64,000 nucleotides of DNA from Bifidobacterium vansinderenii (GTDB lineage Bacteria > Actinomycetota > Actinomycetes > Actinomycetales > Bifidobacteriaceae), in contig NZ_NEWD01000018.1 in NCBI RefSeq assembly GCF_002234915.1, forward strand, positions 29,830 through 93,829, read 5' to 3'. Below the pieces are notes generated by a model. It did not search any database and had not been told where the DNA came from. It saw only the letters and a program-made list of their open reading frames with translations. The position numbers and the translations under genes were made by a program. Of this stretch, positions 17,881 through 27,004 are shown in pieces; position 1 is the stretch's first letter; every line of letters starts with the position of its first letter.

Positions 17881-18189
17881 ATGTACGCTATTGTTAAGGC
17901 CGGCGGCCATCAGGAAAAGGTCGAGGTCGGCGACGAGATCATCGTCAACCGTCTCGCTGCCAAGAAGGGTGAGACGGTGGAGTTCCCCGTCGCCCTGCTC
18001 GTCGACGGTGCCAACGTGACCGTCGCCGCCAAGGATCTGGCTCAGGTCACCGTCAAGGGTGAAGTCATCGACGATGAGGCCAAGGGCCCGAAGATCAACA
18101 TCCAGAAGTTCAAGAACAAGACCGGCGTTGCCCGTCGCAAGGGTCACCGTCAGCCGCTGAGCGTGGTGAAGATCACCGCGATCGCCTGA
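17881..18189 (+). CDS. rplU: 50S ribosomal protein L21
   Basis: L21 (102 residues) starts [20 protein letters not shown] and has the typical C-terminal K-R-R-K-G-H-R-Q block ([15 protein letters not shown]). AAGGTAGGGCT precedes the ATG. The frame is open upstream but that part is leader RNA. It is followed after 47 bp by rpmA, and obgE lies further on: the classic rplU-rpmA-obg order, here broken by the AbiEi-like gene. Confidence 0.98.
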   Translation: MYAIVKAGGHQEKVEVGDEIIVNRLAAKKGETVEFPVALLVDGANVTVAAKDLAQVTVKGEVIDDEAKGPKINIQKFKNKTGVARRKGHRQPLSVVKITAIA

Positions 18190-18236
18190 GCTTCCCCAAG
18201 CTTTTAAGCGTTTATTAACTCGAAAGGACAAATCAA

Positions 18237-18488
18237 ATGGCACATAAGAAGGGTGCGTCCAGCTCACGCAACGGTCGCGATTCGAATCCTCAGTACCTCG
18301 GTGTGAAGAAGTTCGGCGGCGAAGCCGTCATCGCCGGTAACATCATCGTGCGTCAGCGCGGCACCGGCTTCCACCCGGGCCACAACGTGGGCCTCGGCAA
18401 GGACCACACGCTGTTCGCTCTGACCGACGGCACCGTGAAGTTCGGCGTTCGTCGTGACCGCAAGGTCGTCGACGTCATCGCCGCCTGA
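18237..18488 (+). CDS. rpmA: 50S ribosomal protein L27
   Basis: L27 (83 residues) has the conserved start [21 protein letters not shown] and [20 protein letters not shown]. The N-terminus lacks the extra cleaved residues seen in Firmicutes, so it should reach the peptidyl-transferase centre directly. CGAAAGGACAAATCAA before the ATG contains the RBS. An intrinsic terminator follows. Confidence 0.98.
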   Translation: MAHKKGASSSRNGRDSNPQYLGVKKFGGEAVIAGNIIVRQRGTGFHPGHNVGLGKDHTLFALTDGTVKFGVRRDRKVVDVIAA

Positions 18489-18527
18489 TTTCGGCGCTGA
18501 TCGTCAGCTCGGCTGACACAGACGTTC

Positions 18528-18570
18528 AAGGGCCGCGTCCCATGCCTCATCGCATGGCCGCGGCCCTTTT
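18528..18570 (+). terminator. rplU-rpmA terminator
   Basis: AAGGGCCGCGtcCCATGC and GCATGGccGCGGCCCTTTT form a long stem with a T-rich end. This is a standard intrinsic terminator. Confidence 0.85.
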
Positions 18571-18612
18571 GCATGCGTACGGCTACACGTGCCCGCGTCA
18601 TCGTTTCGCGCA

Positions 18613-18729
18613 ATTTGGGGCGTTGACTTCCCGGAATCGGCTTTTTGGGGCGTTAACTTCCCGATTTTGAGTCGATTTTCGTCCATTTCGCGCCCCAAAG
18701 AGCGGAAAACGGGAAATCCGTGCCCTAAA
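18613..18729 (+). repeat. Left arm of a 117-bp inverted repeat
   Basis: It aligns without gaps to the reverse complement of 19830-19946, with roughly 85-90% identity by eye. Inside the arm the unit TTTGGGGCGTnAACTTCCCG occurs twice (starting near 18614 and 18644), and a related unit occurs in the opposite orientation at its inner end (CGGGAAATCCGTGCCCTAAA). The two arms bracket the gene at 18749-19732. Confidence 0.85.
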
Positions 18730-18748
18730 AACCTTGGAGTTCGCCATT

Positions 18749-19732
18749 CTACGAGGCAGACGCGTCGTTGTCTCCTTGGCGGGGAACTCCTGCGGCGTCA
18801 AGGCGCTGTGCCAGACGATTCGGATTGTTCAGGTCGTCGTAGTACATGCGGATTATGCGGATTCCCTGCCGCTCCAAGCACCGTTGACGTTCGCGCTCAT
18901 CATCCACTATCTCCTGAATGGTGCGGCGCGACGTCATCGTCGGGTCCACATATTTTCTGGTGCCATCAAACTCGCCGACTATCAGACTTCCATCCCGGCG
19001 CTTCCAAAGGAAATCCACGCGATGCTTCCGCGTGGAATATGTCAGACATGGGTACTCCGTCTGGATATCGGTCGGAGATCGCCCGATGGAGATTAGCACG
19101 CCACGGGCTTCGGACTCGCCGCCGTTCTCGCTGCGGCCATCAGCCAAGCTGAATGCGCGGTTCACGGCAGCACGGCGTCTGGAATACCTGACGGTGCTCG
19201 GATAGGCGAGAAGCACGTCCCGATCGATTCGTTCCTGTCGTAGCGCCGAATCCAGCGGACCCAAAGCATAGCGTAGCGGTTGTCTTGCCGCGCAGTCGAA
19301 CAGTGTCCGCGGCAGGGTGGTAACCGATATGTCATGAATCAGTTCTGTTTCCGGATGGGACATGGTGTATCGGGCCAGCTGTGCGGATGAACGTTGATGA
19401 TCTTCGGGTCTGGCCACAATGCGTATGGGCAGCGCGAGCCGGTATGAGCAGTCCAGATCGTGCATGATGGCCGCGGTCGGGCCGCAGAATATCCAGTCGG
19501 GGTGCTGCACGGCGAGAGAACGGACGATATGCCGAACCTGCTCGAGTCGATTGAGCGTGTTCCAGTACGCGGTCCGGGCATATAGCCCGCGGTAGACGCG
19601 TGTGACCTCGCCATGTTGGGGGTCGAGCCGACGCATGATCGCTTTGATGTCCGTTGCCGTGACCGGATTGGCGCAGCGTCTTCGCTGCTCGGCGTCGGTG
19701 AAGAGCGTTTGCAATGAATGGTGTTGAATCAT
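18749..19732 (-). CDS. AbiEi-like antitoxin/regulator with C-terminal DUF559/PD-(D/E)xK-like nuclease fold
   Basis: The 327-residue protein has an N-terminal part like actinobacterial AbiEi-family proteins (winged-helix and linker, with TRVYRGLYART and CGPTAAIMHDLD). The C-terminal 110 residues resemble the Vsr/DUF559 endonuclease fold: HRVDFLWKR, then IVGEFDGTRKY (E-x-D...K pattern), then RIIRMYYDDL. No partner AbiEii toxin gene is seen beside it. The start is the ATG at 19732; translation further upstream would run into the right-hand repeat arm. It lies between rpmA and obgE, on the opposite strand, inside inverted arms. Its role is unproven: solitary antitoxin, regulator, defence nuclease or mobile cassette cargo are all possible. 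Confidence 0.65.
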   Translation of the reverse strand: MIQHHSLQTLFTDAEQRRRCANPVTATDIKAIMRRLDPQHGEVTRVYRGLYARTAYWNTLNRLEQVRHIVRSLAVQHPDWIFCGPTAAIMHDLDCSYRLALPIRIVARPEDHQRSSAQLARYTMSHPETELIHDISVTTLPRTLFDCAARQPLRYALGPLDSALRQERIDRDVLLAYPSTVRYSRRRAAVNRAFSLADGRSENGGESEARGVLISIGRSPTDIQTEYPCLTYSTRKHRVDFLWKRRDGSLIVGEFDGTRKYVDPTMTSRRTIQEIVDDERERQRCLERQGIRIIRMYYDDLNNPNRLAQRLDAAGVPRQGDNDASAS

Positions 19733-19829
19733 GATGCCCAACGTAGAACGTATCGTCGGGGAACGGAATGGTGCGAAGCGAATGTGCGCCAACGTGCCGG
19801 AACGTTGAGAAGCTGCCGTTTTACGGAGA

Positions 19830-19946
19830 TTTGGGGCACGGATTTCCCGTTTCCCGCTCTTTGGGGCGCGAAATGGACGAAAAACGACGCGAAAACGGGA
19901 AGTTGACGCCCCAAAGAGCAAGATTCGGGAAGTTGACGCCCCAAAT
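19830..19946 (-). repeat. Right arm of the 117-bp inverted repeat
   Basis: It mirrors 18613-18729. It begins about 97 bp upstream of the AbiEi-like start codon, so it may contain that gene's promoter or operators. The outer ends are ATTTGGGGCGT on both sides. About 80 bp separate it from obgE. Confidence 0.85.
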
Positions 19947-20025
19947 ATTACAGAAAAGACGGAGAACGATGGACTGGGATAGACGAGCGCAGGGCGCTCA
20001 AGCCCAGTCGGTAAGGTAGGAAAGT

Positions 20026-21738
20026 ATGAGTGATTTTGTCGATCGAGTTACGGTACATGTCAAGGGCGGTGACGGCGGAAACGGCGCGGCGTCGATCCGC
20101 AGGGAAAAGTACAAGCCGCTGGCCGGCCCCGACGGCGGCGACGGAGGCCGTGGCGGCTCCGTGATCTTCGTGGCGGACTCCAACGCCACCAGTCTGTTGG
20201 ACTTCCGATTCCTGCCGCATCGTGCGGCCCCCTCCGGCACCCAGGGTCTGGGCGGCGACAAGGACGGCAGCAACGGCGAGGATATGATCCTGCCCGTGCC
20301 CGTGGGCACCGTGGTGTTCACCGCCAAGGGCGGCTCCGGCGAGCAGAAGAAGCCGGGCGAGCCGCTGGCCGATCTGCGTCATCCCGGCGACCGCTTCGTG
20401 GCGGCCGAGGGCGGTGCCGGCGGTCTGGGCAACCGTTCGCTGGCCAACCGCGCCCGCCGCGCCCCCGGATTCGCCCTGCTTGGCGAGCCCGGCGAGGAGC
20501 GCGACCTGGTGCTCGAGCTCAAGTCCATCGCCGACGTGGCGCTCGTGGGCTTCCCCAGCGCCGGCAAGTCCAGCCTCATCGCCGCGATGAGCGCCGCCAA
20601 GCCGAAGATCGCCGACTACCCGTTCACCACGCTCGTGCCGAACCTCGGCGTCGTGATGGCCGGATCCCGCCGCTTCACCGTGGCCGACGTGCCCGGACTG
20701 ATCCCCGGCGCCTCGCAGGGCAAGGGCCTGGGCCTCGAGTTCCTGCGTCACATCGAACGCACCGAGGTGATCGCGCACGTGATCGACTGCGCCACGCTCG
20801 AACCGAACCGCGACCCCATGGCCGACTACGAGGCGCTTGAGAAGGAGCTCGCCATCTACGCCGACCAGCTGGAGCTGCCGCTCGGTGCCATCCCGATCGC
20901 CGACCGTCCGCGCATCATCGTGCTCAACAAGGTGGACGTGCCGGAGGCCAAGGAACTGGCCGAATTCGTGCGCCCCGAGTTCGAAAAGCTCGGACTCAAG
21001 ACGTTCATCGTGTCCACCGCGTCGCACGAGGGTCTCAAGGAGCTCTCCTTCGCCCTCATGGACATCGTCGACGAGATGCGCGAGCGCGTGAGTGCCCAGG
21101 AGAAGGCCGAGGAGGAGGCCCGCGTGGTCATCCGCCCGCTCGAGGACACCACCCGTCGCCGTCGTCGCGCCAACGAGCGCGGTCTCGGCTTCGACTACAA
21201 CATCGAACGTGAGCAGGACGCCAACGGCGACTTCTGGTTCACCGTCACCGGCGACAAGCCCGAACGCTGGGTGCGTCAGACCAACTTCGACAACGAGGAG
21301 GCCGTCGGCTACCTTGCCGATCGTCTCGCCAAGCTTGGTGTGGAGGATTCGCTGCGCAAGATGGGCGCCCACGCGGGCGACGAGGTGCGCATCGGCCGCG
21401 GTGATCGTGCCGTGTCGTTCGACTGGGATCCGACCATCGCGGCCGGCGCGGAGATGCTCGACGGCACCCCGCAGGTCAGCCGTGGTCAGGATCTGCGACT
21501 GCAGGAGAGCGATGGTCGTGCCCGTCGTCGTACCAACGCCGAACGCCGTCGCGAATACCACGAGTGGATGGACGCGAAGGCCGCCGTACGCGCCGCCATG
21601 CAGGCCGAACGCGAGGCCGGCCACTGGTCCGACCCGACCGTGCTCGACGATCCCGAGGACAAGACCAGCCTGATCGACCGTCTGCGCGAGGACGGCACGA
21701 TCGGCGGCGGAGACAAGACCGACTCGGAGAACGAATAA
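20026..21738 (+). CDS. obgE: GTPase Obg (CgtA), ribosome assembly factor
   Basis: This 570-residue protein has the glycine-rich Obg fold (residues 1-160; [28 protein letters not shown]). The G domain has P-loop [10 protein letters not shown] (about 175), switch [20 protein letters not shown] and NKVD. It ends in an OCT domain and an actinobacterial acidic tail. Obg binds the 50S subunit late in its assembly and senses (p)ppGpp. In many bacteria it directly follows rplU-rpmA; here the AbiEi-like unit separates them. Confidence 0.97.
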   Translation: MSDFVDRVTVHVKGGDGGNGAASIRREKYKPLAGPDGGDGGRGGSVIFVADSNATSLLDFRFLPHRAAPSGTQGLGGDKDGSNGEDMILPVPVGTVVFTAKGGSGEQKKPGEPLADLRHPGDRFVAAEGGAGGLGNRSLANRARRAPGFALLGEPGEERDLVLELKSIADVALVGFPSAGKSSLIAAMSAAKPKIADYPFTTLVPNLGVVMAGSRRFTVADVPGLIPGASQGKGLGLEFLRHIERTEVIAHVIDCATLEPNRDPMADYEALEKELAIYADQLELPLGAIPIADRPRIIVLNKVDVPEAKELAEFVRPEFEKLGLKTFIVSTASHEGLKELSFALMDIVDEMRERVSAQEKAEEEARVVIRPLEDTTRRRRRANERGLGFDYNIEREQDANGDFWFTVTGDKPERWVRQTNFDNEEAVGYLADRLAKLGVEDSLRKMGAHAGDEVRIGRGDRAVSFDWDPTIAAGAEMLDGTPQVSRGQDLRLQESDGRARRRTNAERRREYHEWMDAKAAVRAAMQAEREAGHWSDPTVLDDPEDKTSLIDRLREDGTIGGGDKTDSENE

Positions 21739-21855
21739 TCCTCCATCGAGCGTCCGATTCCGATGACGTGCGCGGCCGGAGACGATCCGCTGCGCACGCC
21801 ATCGGCAATACGGGCAATACGTAACGCAACAACCACAACAGAACAGAAGGCGCAT

Positions 21856-22989
21856 ATGTCCACGCAGTCGCAGGCCGAAGTCAGACGGGCCATCGCCGAA
21901 GCCCACACCATCGTGGTGAAGGTGGGATCGAGCTCACTCAGCGGCAGCTCCGGCCATCTCGACCCCGAACGACTGCGCGGACTCGTCACCGCCATCGCGC
22001 AGACCGTGCGCATGGACGCCCGCGTGGTGCTCGTCTCCTCCGGCGCCATCGCCTCCGGCTTCGGCCCGCTCGGCTTTGACGCGCGCCCCACCGACGTGGC
22101 CACCCAGCAGGCCGCCGCCTCCGTGGGCCAGGGACTGCTCATGAGCCACTACGAATCCGCGTTCAGCCGCTACGGGCTGCGCGTGGGACAGATCCTCATC
22201 ACCGCGCGAGACACCGTGCAGGCCACGCAGTACCGCAATGTACAGCGCACGCTCAACCGTCTACTTGAACTCGGCGTGGTACCGATCGTCAACGAGAACG
22301 ACGCGCTCGCCAGCAACGAGATCCGATTCGGCGACAACGACCGACTGTCCGCGCTCGTGGCGAACATCGTGCGCGCCGACGCCCTGGTGCTGCTCACCGA
22401 CGTGGACGGACTGTACACGGCCCCGCCGAGTGAGCCCGGCGCCAGGCAGATCCATTACGTGCCGAACGTGCTCGACGCGTTGGACGACGTGCGTATTGGC
22501 GGCACGGGATCGTCCGTGGGCACCGGCGGCATGGTCACCAAACTTGAGGCGGCACGCGTGGCCGCGGTCTCCGGCATCCCGACCGTGCTCACCTGCGCGT
22601 CGAACGCCGGTCCGGCGCTGATGGGCGACCGCGTGGGCACGGTGTTCGCGCCGATCAAGCATCGTGGCACGTCGCGCCGTCTGTGGATCGGATTCGCCGC
22701 CGATCCGCGCGGCACGCTCGTGGCCGACGAAGGCGCCGCCAAGGCGATTCTCGGGGGACGCGCGTCGCTGCTGTCCGCCGGCGTGGTGGGCGTGCGCGGC
22801 GAATTCTCCTCCGGCGACCCGGTGCTTATCGTGGACGAGCAGGGCAACAAGCTGGCCAAGGGCATCTCCGGATTCGATTCGGAGGAGGTGCCGGCCACGC
22901 TGGGGCGTACCACCGCGCAGCTGCGCAAGCTGCTCGGCGCGGAATACGCGCACCCGCTGGTGCACCGCGACGATCTGGTGCTGCTGTAG
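21856..22989 (+). CDS. proB: Glutamate 5-kinase
   Basis: ProB (377 residues) phosphorylates glutamate in the first step of proline synthesis. Seen are the amino-acid kinase motifs VVKVGSSSLSG, VLVSSGAIASG, IVNENDALASNEIRFGDND and LLTDVDGLY, and a C-terminal PUA domain (about 285-377). AGAAGGCGCAT before 21856 supports this start over an in-frame upstream codon at 21763. It sits 118 bp after obgE, a common pairing. Confidence 0.96.
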   Translation: MSTQSQAEVRRAIAEAHTIVVKVGSSSLSGSSGHLDPERLRGLVTAIAQTVRMDARVVLVSSGAIASGFGPLGFDARPTDVATQQAAASVGQGLLMSHYESAFSRYGLRVGQILITARDTVQATQYRNVQRTLNRLLELGVVPIVNENDALASNEIRFGDNDRLSALVANIVRADALVLLTDVDGLYTAPPSEPGARQIHYVPNVLDALDDVRIGGTGSSVGTGGMVTKLEAARVAAVSGIPTVLTCASNAGPALMGDRVGTVFAPIKHRGTSRRLWIGFAADPRGTLVADEGAAKAILGGRASLLSAGVVGVRGEFSSGDPVLIVDEQGNKLAKGISGFDSEEVPATLGRTTAQLRKLLGAEYAHPLVHRDDLVLL

Positions 22990-23220
22990 TCGGCCACCCG
23001 TCCCATTTGTTCGATGGGTGCGGACCAGGGGAATCGTCGTCGATCGTTGCGCTTCCAATGATCGACGGTCCGAAGGCCTGCCAACGATATGTGACCTATC
23101 GAATATTGCATCCCATATATAGGGAATGAATTCCTGATGGTGGTACGCTGATGCCGATTTTGAAAAAGACCCGGGCCGAAGCATGCCCGGACGAACATCT
23201 GATCGGCGGAAGGCAGGATC
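22990..23220. other. Intergenic region upstream of the MFS gene
   Basis: No gene is seen. It holds the palindromic site at 23111-23125 and an RBS-like GGCGGAAGG just before 23221. Confidence 0.6.
23111..23125. promoter_or_regulatory. Palindromic operator candidate TCCCATATATAGGGA (site 1)
   Basis: This perfect palindrome lies 95 bp before the MFS transporter start. The same 15-mer with one free base occurs twice in the SDR/rhmD divergent promoter region. That makes a shared operator for the sugar-acid genes likely. Confidence 0.7.
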
Positions 23221-24630
23221 ATGAACAGGGTGGTGGACGCACGCGATCCGATGCGTCATGACGACCGTTACGACAATGGCAATGCCACGGCGGGCGCCAA
23301 TGCCACGGCGAGCGGCAATACCGCGGCGAACGGCGGCGGCACGGCGACGAGAAACGACGCAAAAGCGGACGCCATCGCATACAACGTACTGGGTACCGCC
23401 GCAGGCCTCGGCTCGTTCCTCGGATCCGGCACGATCCTCGCCCTCAGCTCCACCCTGGCGCTCTGGCGGGAAGGCCTGGGACTCAACGCCTCGCAGGTGG
23501 GCGCCGTCTCCGCCATCCTCACATTCGCATTCGCCATCGGATCATTCTGCGGCGGATTCATCGCTCAGCGCCTCGGTCTGACCCGTACGTTCACCATCGA
23601 CGTCGTCGTATGCGCCGCGGCGCTCGCCGCCTGCACCGTTTCGCCGAACTTCGCCATGCTCGCGTTCGGCATCGGTCTGGCCGGCATCGCCGTGGGCATC
23701 GATCTGCCGGTGTCGCTCAGTGTGATTACCCATGACGTGCCGGACGAGTCGCGCAGGACGCACTTGGTCAGCCGCACCCAGGTGCTGTGGTCGGCGGGTA
23801 TCCTGTGCCCGTATGTGCTGGCGCTCATCGTCAGTCCGCTGGGATTCCTTGGCGCCCGCATCGTATTCGGCGTGCTCACGGCGATCGCCCTGCTGACCGT
23901 ATTGTGGCGTGTGTGCGATCCGCGCATCGCGCGTCTGCATCGCGAAGCGGCGGCGCGTGCGGACCGCTCGGAGTCGACGGATGGGGCCGCGAAGTCCGAA
24001 ATGGGCATGCTCGACGTACTGCGTTCCGCCGACGTGCGGACCGGCCGCCCCTACGCGGTGATGTTCGCGGCGATCGCGCTGTTCTACGTGATGTGGAATC
24101 TCATGGCCAACACGATCAACCAGTTCCAGACGTATCTGCTCGTCTCGCAGCACGCCACGCAGACGCAGGCCATGGTCGTCGGCATCGTCGCCGCGGTGCT
24201 GTGCGTGCTGGGCGGCGTGGCGTATGGCCGCGTGCCGAAGGGTGTGTGGCGTGACCGGCTGTTCTGGGCGGGCGCGTTTGCCCAGATGCTGGCCATGGTG
24301 ATCATGGCCGTCGGCGGGTCGATGCTGTTCACCGCCGTGGCCGTGATGCTGTTCCAGTTCTTCTGCAACTTCGCCGGAGAGATGAACGCGAAGGTGTGGA
24401 CTCAGGAGACCTTCCCCGTGGCCGTGTCGGCCGAGGCACAGAGTCTGATTCTCGGCATCGCGCGCATTCCCTGCGCGTTCGCGTCGCTGGTGCTGCCGTC
24501 GCTGCTCGTGCCGGGGCTGATCACCGTGGCGCTGTGGTCGTTCGTTGCGGTGGCGGTGCTGTCCGGCGTGTTCGGCGGGATGGTTGTGCTGCTGGGAAGC
24601 GCTCCGGTGCGTAGGGCGGTTGTCGCGTAG
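23221..24630 (+). CDS. MFS transporter, probable sugar or sugar-acid permease of the rhm cluster
   Basis: The 469-residue protein has about 12 hydrophobic segments beginning at NVLGTAAGLGSFLGSGTILAL. It has a charged loop after segment 2-3 (FIAQRLGLTRTF) and a longer central cytoplasmic loop near 235-270. The first 50 residues are polar and low in complexity (Asn, Ala, Gly, Thr), so the true start may be a little downstream, although an RBS precedes 23221. Its promoter has the same palindrome as the dehydratase and dehydrogenase genes. It is therefore likely to import the pathway's substrate, L-rhamnose, L-fucose or the acid. Confidence 0.75.
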   Translation: MNRVVDARDPMRHDDRYDNGNATAGANATASGNTAANGGGTATRNDAKADAIAYNVLGTAAGLGSFLGSGTILALSSTLALWREGLGLNASQVGAVSAILTFAFAIGSFCGGFIAQRLGLTRTFTIDVVVCAAALAACTVSPNFAMLAFGIGLAGIAVGIDLPVSLSVITHDVPDESRRTHLVSRTQVLWSAGILCPYVLALIVSPLGFLGARIVFGVLTAIALLTVLWRVCDPRIARLHREAAARADRSESTDGAAKSEMGMLDVLRSADVRTGRPYAVMFAAIALFYVMWNLMANTINQFQTYLLVSQHATQTQAMVVGIVAAVLCVLGGVAYGRVPKGVWRDRLFWAGAFAQMLAMVIMAVGGSMLFTAVAVMLFQFFCNFAGEMNAKVWTQETFPVAVSAEAQSLILGIARIPCAFASLVLPSLLVPGLITVALWSFVAVAVLSGVFGGMVVLLGSAPVRRAVVA

Positions 24631-24699
24631 TTGGGGAGTCGGATGAGGGTTTATCGCTGGCGGCGGTAGACGAATTGCATGCCGCCGCCGATTTGGCGC

Positions 24700-24751
24700 C
24701 CTCCCTCTGTCATGGCACATGCCATGACATCTCCCTCCCGGGGAGGGAGAA
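24700..24751 (+). repeat. Family A repeat
   Basis: CCCTCCCTCTGTC, stem CATGGCacatGCCATG, ACATCTCCCTCCC-GG-GGAGGGAGAAC. It belongs to the CTGTC/ACATC subtype also seen at 10858-10910. Confidence 0.7.
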
Positions 24752-24768
24752 CATAGGGGGATGGAGGT

Positions 24769-25740
24769 TTAGAAGCGGTAGTACTTCTTGGCGTTGTTGA
24801 TGAACAGCGCGTCCTGCTCGCTGGGGGAGAGGGTTTCCACGCAGCGCGAGTAGGCGTGCACCAGGTCCAGGTATGAGCAGTGCAGTTTGTCGACGGGGAA
24901 GTTCGACGCGAACATGGTCTTGTCGATGCCGAACGCGTCGAGTGCCGTGTAGATGCCCGGCTTGATGCTCTCGATAGTCCAGTAGTGGTCCATCGACGGC
25001 TGACCGGAGATCTTGATCACGCAGTTGTCGCGCTTGCCGAGCTCGTACAGGCCGTTCTTCCACAGCTGCCAGCCGGCCAGATCGCGGTCGGCCCACATGC
25101 CCATGTGGTTGATGATGAACAGCGTGTTCGGATGCGCGTCGATCACCTCGCATGCGCGCGCGAACTGCGTGGGGTACAGCTGCATGTCGAAGCTGAGGTC
25201 GTGCTTGGCGAGCAGGTCGAGTCCGTTCAGCCATTCCGGATCGTCCATGTACGACATGTTGACGTACTGATAGAGCGGGTGCGGATGCATGTTGAGGTTC
25301 TGTCGTACGCCGCGCAGGTGCGGGTAGTCGAGTTCGCGTTCGAGTGTTTCGGTGAAGTCGGGTGCGGACAGATCGCCGCCGCCGACGATCATGATCGGCA
25401 GGCCGGTTTCCTTGCTCTGCTGTTCTACGTCGGCGATCTCGGCGACAGGATCGTCGGCGTTGGCCTGCACGTGTACGGCGCCGACCACGCTGATGTTGCT
25501 GCCGTGCACCTCGTCGAGCAGGTCGGGTGCCACGTAGTCGCCGGCCTGGAACAGCGGATCCCATGGACCTTCGAAGGTGAGGGCCTTGGATGGGTTGAAC
25601 CAGGAGTAGAGGTCGGTGTGCATGAGGTGCACGTGGGTGTCGATGAACGGTCGGGGCGCGGCTTCGTGCTCCGGCGTTTCGGGAATGATGGTGTACATGC
25701 GGCCGGGGACCGGCTGCTGGTAATCCTCGCCAAGCGTCAT
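24769..25740 (-). CDS. Amidohydrolase-2 family protein, probable L-rhamnono/L-fucono-lactonase
   Basis: This 323-residue TIM-barrel hydrolase of the COG3618 type has the N-terminal metal motif FIDTHVHLMH. It continues with VRQNLNMHPHP, a strand-5 FIINHMGM histidine motif and the late FASNFPVDKL aspartate region. Family members open 1,4- or 1,5-lactones of deoxy-sugar acids in non-phosphorylative L-fucose and L-rhamnose routes. The dehydrogenase gene lies upstream on the same strand, separated by about 300 bp that hold two repeats. Confidence 0.75.
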   Translation of the reverse strand: MTLGEDYQQPVPGRMYTIIPETPEHEAAPRPFIDTHVHLMHTDLYSWFNPSKALTFEGPWDPLFQAGDYVAPDLLDEVHGSNISVVGAVHVQANADDPVAEIADVEQQSKETGLPIMIVGGGDLSAPDFTETLERELDYPHLRGVRQNLNMHPHPLYQYVNMSYMDDPEWLNGLDLLAKHDLSFDMQLYPTQFARACEVIDAHPNTLFIINHMGMWADRDLAGWQLWKNGLYELGKRDNCVIKISGQPSMDHYWTIESIKPGIYTALDAFGIDKTMFASNFPVDKLHCSYLDLVHAYSRCVETLSPSEQDALFINNAKKYYRF

Positions 25741-25860
25741 TGGTTGTGCTCCTTGGATTGGGACTGGTCGGTGGTGATGAAAAAAGCTCCCTCTGGCGAG
25801 GGAGCTGATGGTGGGTGCGTGTCATGCGTGGCGGAGAGGGGGTGGGGCTGTCGGCCTGTT

Positions 25861-25916
25861 ATCCCTCCCTCAGTCACGCGTTCGCGTGACAGCTCCCTCC
25901 CTCGGAGGGAGCACGA
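25861..25916 (+). repeat. Family A repeat (with partial copy at 25785-25812)
   Basis: CCCTCCCTCAGTC, stem TCACGCgttcGCGTGA, CAGCTCCCTCCC-TC-GGAGGGAGCACG. A minimal form, AGCTCCCTCtggcGAGGGAGCT, lies just upstream near 25787-25808. Confidence 0.7.
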
Positions 25917-25932
25917 TGGAGCGAACCCACTC

Positions 25933-26047
25933 AGGTCACGTGGTGATTTGTGGTGATGCGTGCGGCTTCTAGGCGCCGAAGGCGAAGGCGTACAAAGGTA
26001 CGTCGAGTCTTCGGCAACGACGAAGACGCTCCATCACCACAAATCAC
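25933..26047 (-). repeat. Family C rod-shaped 3' element, copy 2
   Basis: In the sense of the SDR gene the outer stem is GTGATTTGTGGTGATG with CATCACCACAAATCAC (16 bp, perfect), and it contains the TGA stop. Inside are CCGAAG/CTTCGG, the loop ACTCGA opposite CCTTCGC, and the tip CGTAC-CTTT-GTACG. Compared with copy 1 the second helix changes from CAGAAG/CTTCTG to CCGAAG/CTTCGG with pairing kept. Confidence 0.8.
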
Positions 26048-26841
26048 AGTACGGAGCGGGTGTCGTTTTCGTAGTTATTGCGTCCCTGACCGGTGGCTGC
26101 GGTGGTGCCGCCGTCGACGGGGACGACGAGGCCGGTGAGGTAGGAGGCGCCGTCGGAGGCGAGGAAGAGGGCGAGGTCGGCGCAGTCTTCGGGCTTGCCG
26201 GTGCGGCCGAGGGCGACGCGTTCGATGTAGGGCTTGAGGCGTTCGGGGTCGGTCCAGACTTCCTTGTTGATGTCGGTTTCGATGAAGGCGGGGGCGAAGG
26301 CGTTGATGCGGACGCCGTACTGGCCGTAGTCGAGGGCGACGCAGCGGACGAAGCCGTTCATGGCGTGCTTGGTGGAGTTGTAGGCGGTCTGGCCCCAGTC
26401 GCCGTAGAGGCCGGAGACGGAGGTGTCGACGACGATGTTGCCCTTGGTTTCCTTGAGGTAGGGGAGGGCTTCCTTGGTGAGGTAGAAGAGGCCGTCCATG
26501 TTGACGGAGAAGAGCTTGTGCCAGACTTCGTCGGAGACGTTTTCGATCTCGCCGCCTTCGAAGATGCCAGCGTTGGAGACGACGACGTCGAGGTGGCCGA
26601 ATTCGTTGACGACGTCCTGGACGAGGTCGTGGACCTGGTCATGCTTGGAGACGTCGGTGATGTGGATGTGGCCGTTCTCGTAGCCGGCGACGGTCTCTTC
26701 GAGCGGGGCCTGGCGCAGGCCGACGGCTACGACGGTGGCGCCGTTGTCGAGGAAGCCGCGGGTGATGGCGCGTCCGATGCCGGTGCCACCGCCGGTGACG
26801 ATGACGACTTTGCCGGTGAAGTTGTAGGAATTAGCGGTCAT
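26044..26841 (-). CDS. Short-chain dehydrogenase, probable L-rhamnose/L-fucose dehydrogenase
   Basis: This 265-residue classical SDR has cofactor loop TGGGTGIG (about residues 16-23), NAG motif VSNAGIF and the catalytic set DTSVSGLYG ... AYNSTKHA (Ser, Tyr-x-x-x-Lys). In this setting it would oxidise the sugar to the lactone that the neighbouring amidohydrolase opens. It is transcribed away from rhmD. The shared 315-bp gap holds two copies of the TCCCAnATATAGGGA palindrome, 100 and 164 bp from its ATG. Confidence 0.8.
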   Translation of the reverse strand: MTANSYNFTGKVVIVTGGGTGIGRAITRGFLDNGATVVAVGLRQAPLEETVAGYENGHIHITDVSKHDQVHDLVQDVVNEFGHLDVVVSNAGIFEGGEIENVSDEVWHKLFSVNMDGLFYLTKEALPYLKETKGNIVVDTSVSGLYGDWGQTAYNSTKHAMNGFVRCVALDYGQYGVRINAFAPAFIETDINKEVWTDPERLKPYIERVALGRTGKPEDCADLALFLASDGASYLTGLVVPVDGGTTAATGQGRNNYENDTRSVL

Positions 26842-26940
26842 GGTTGGGAATTCTCCGTTGATTATTCGCCGAGTTGTTGTGTCGACTACGTTGTCCGATT
26901 CCTGTACTCATCGCATAGTATATGCAGAAATACGCGGCAA

Positions 26941-26955
26941 TCCCAGATATAGGGA
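26941..26955. promoter_or_regulatory. Palindromic operator candidate TCCCAGATATAGGGA (site 2)
   Basis: It lies in the divergent SDR-rhmD promoter region, 64 bp (about six helical turns) from site 3. Confidence 0.7.
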
Positions 26956-27004
26956 CGGCAGTTCAGGAAAATCCATAGAAAATGTCATCGATGACATCAC
27001 AATA

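Noticed and set aside
25960..26040. Small open frame GAEGEGVQRYVES and similar frames antisense to the other family C elements
   Set aside because: The similar peptides reflect conserved nucleotides of the family C element read on the antisense strand; there is no RBS, and copies differ by frame-neutral structure-preserving changes.
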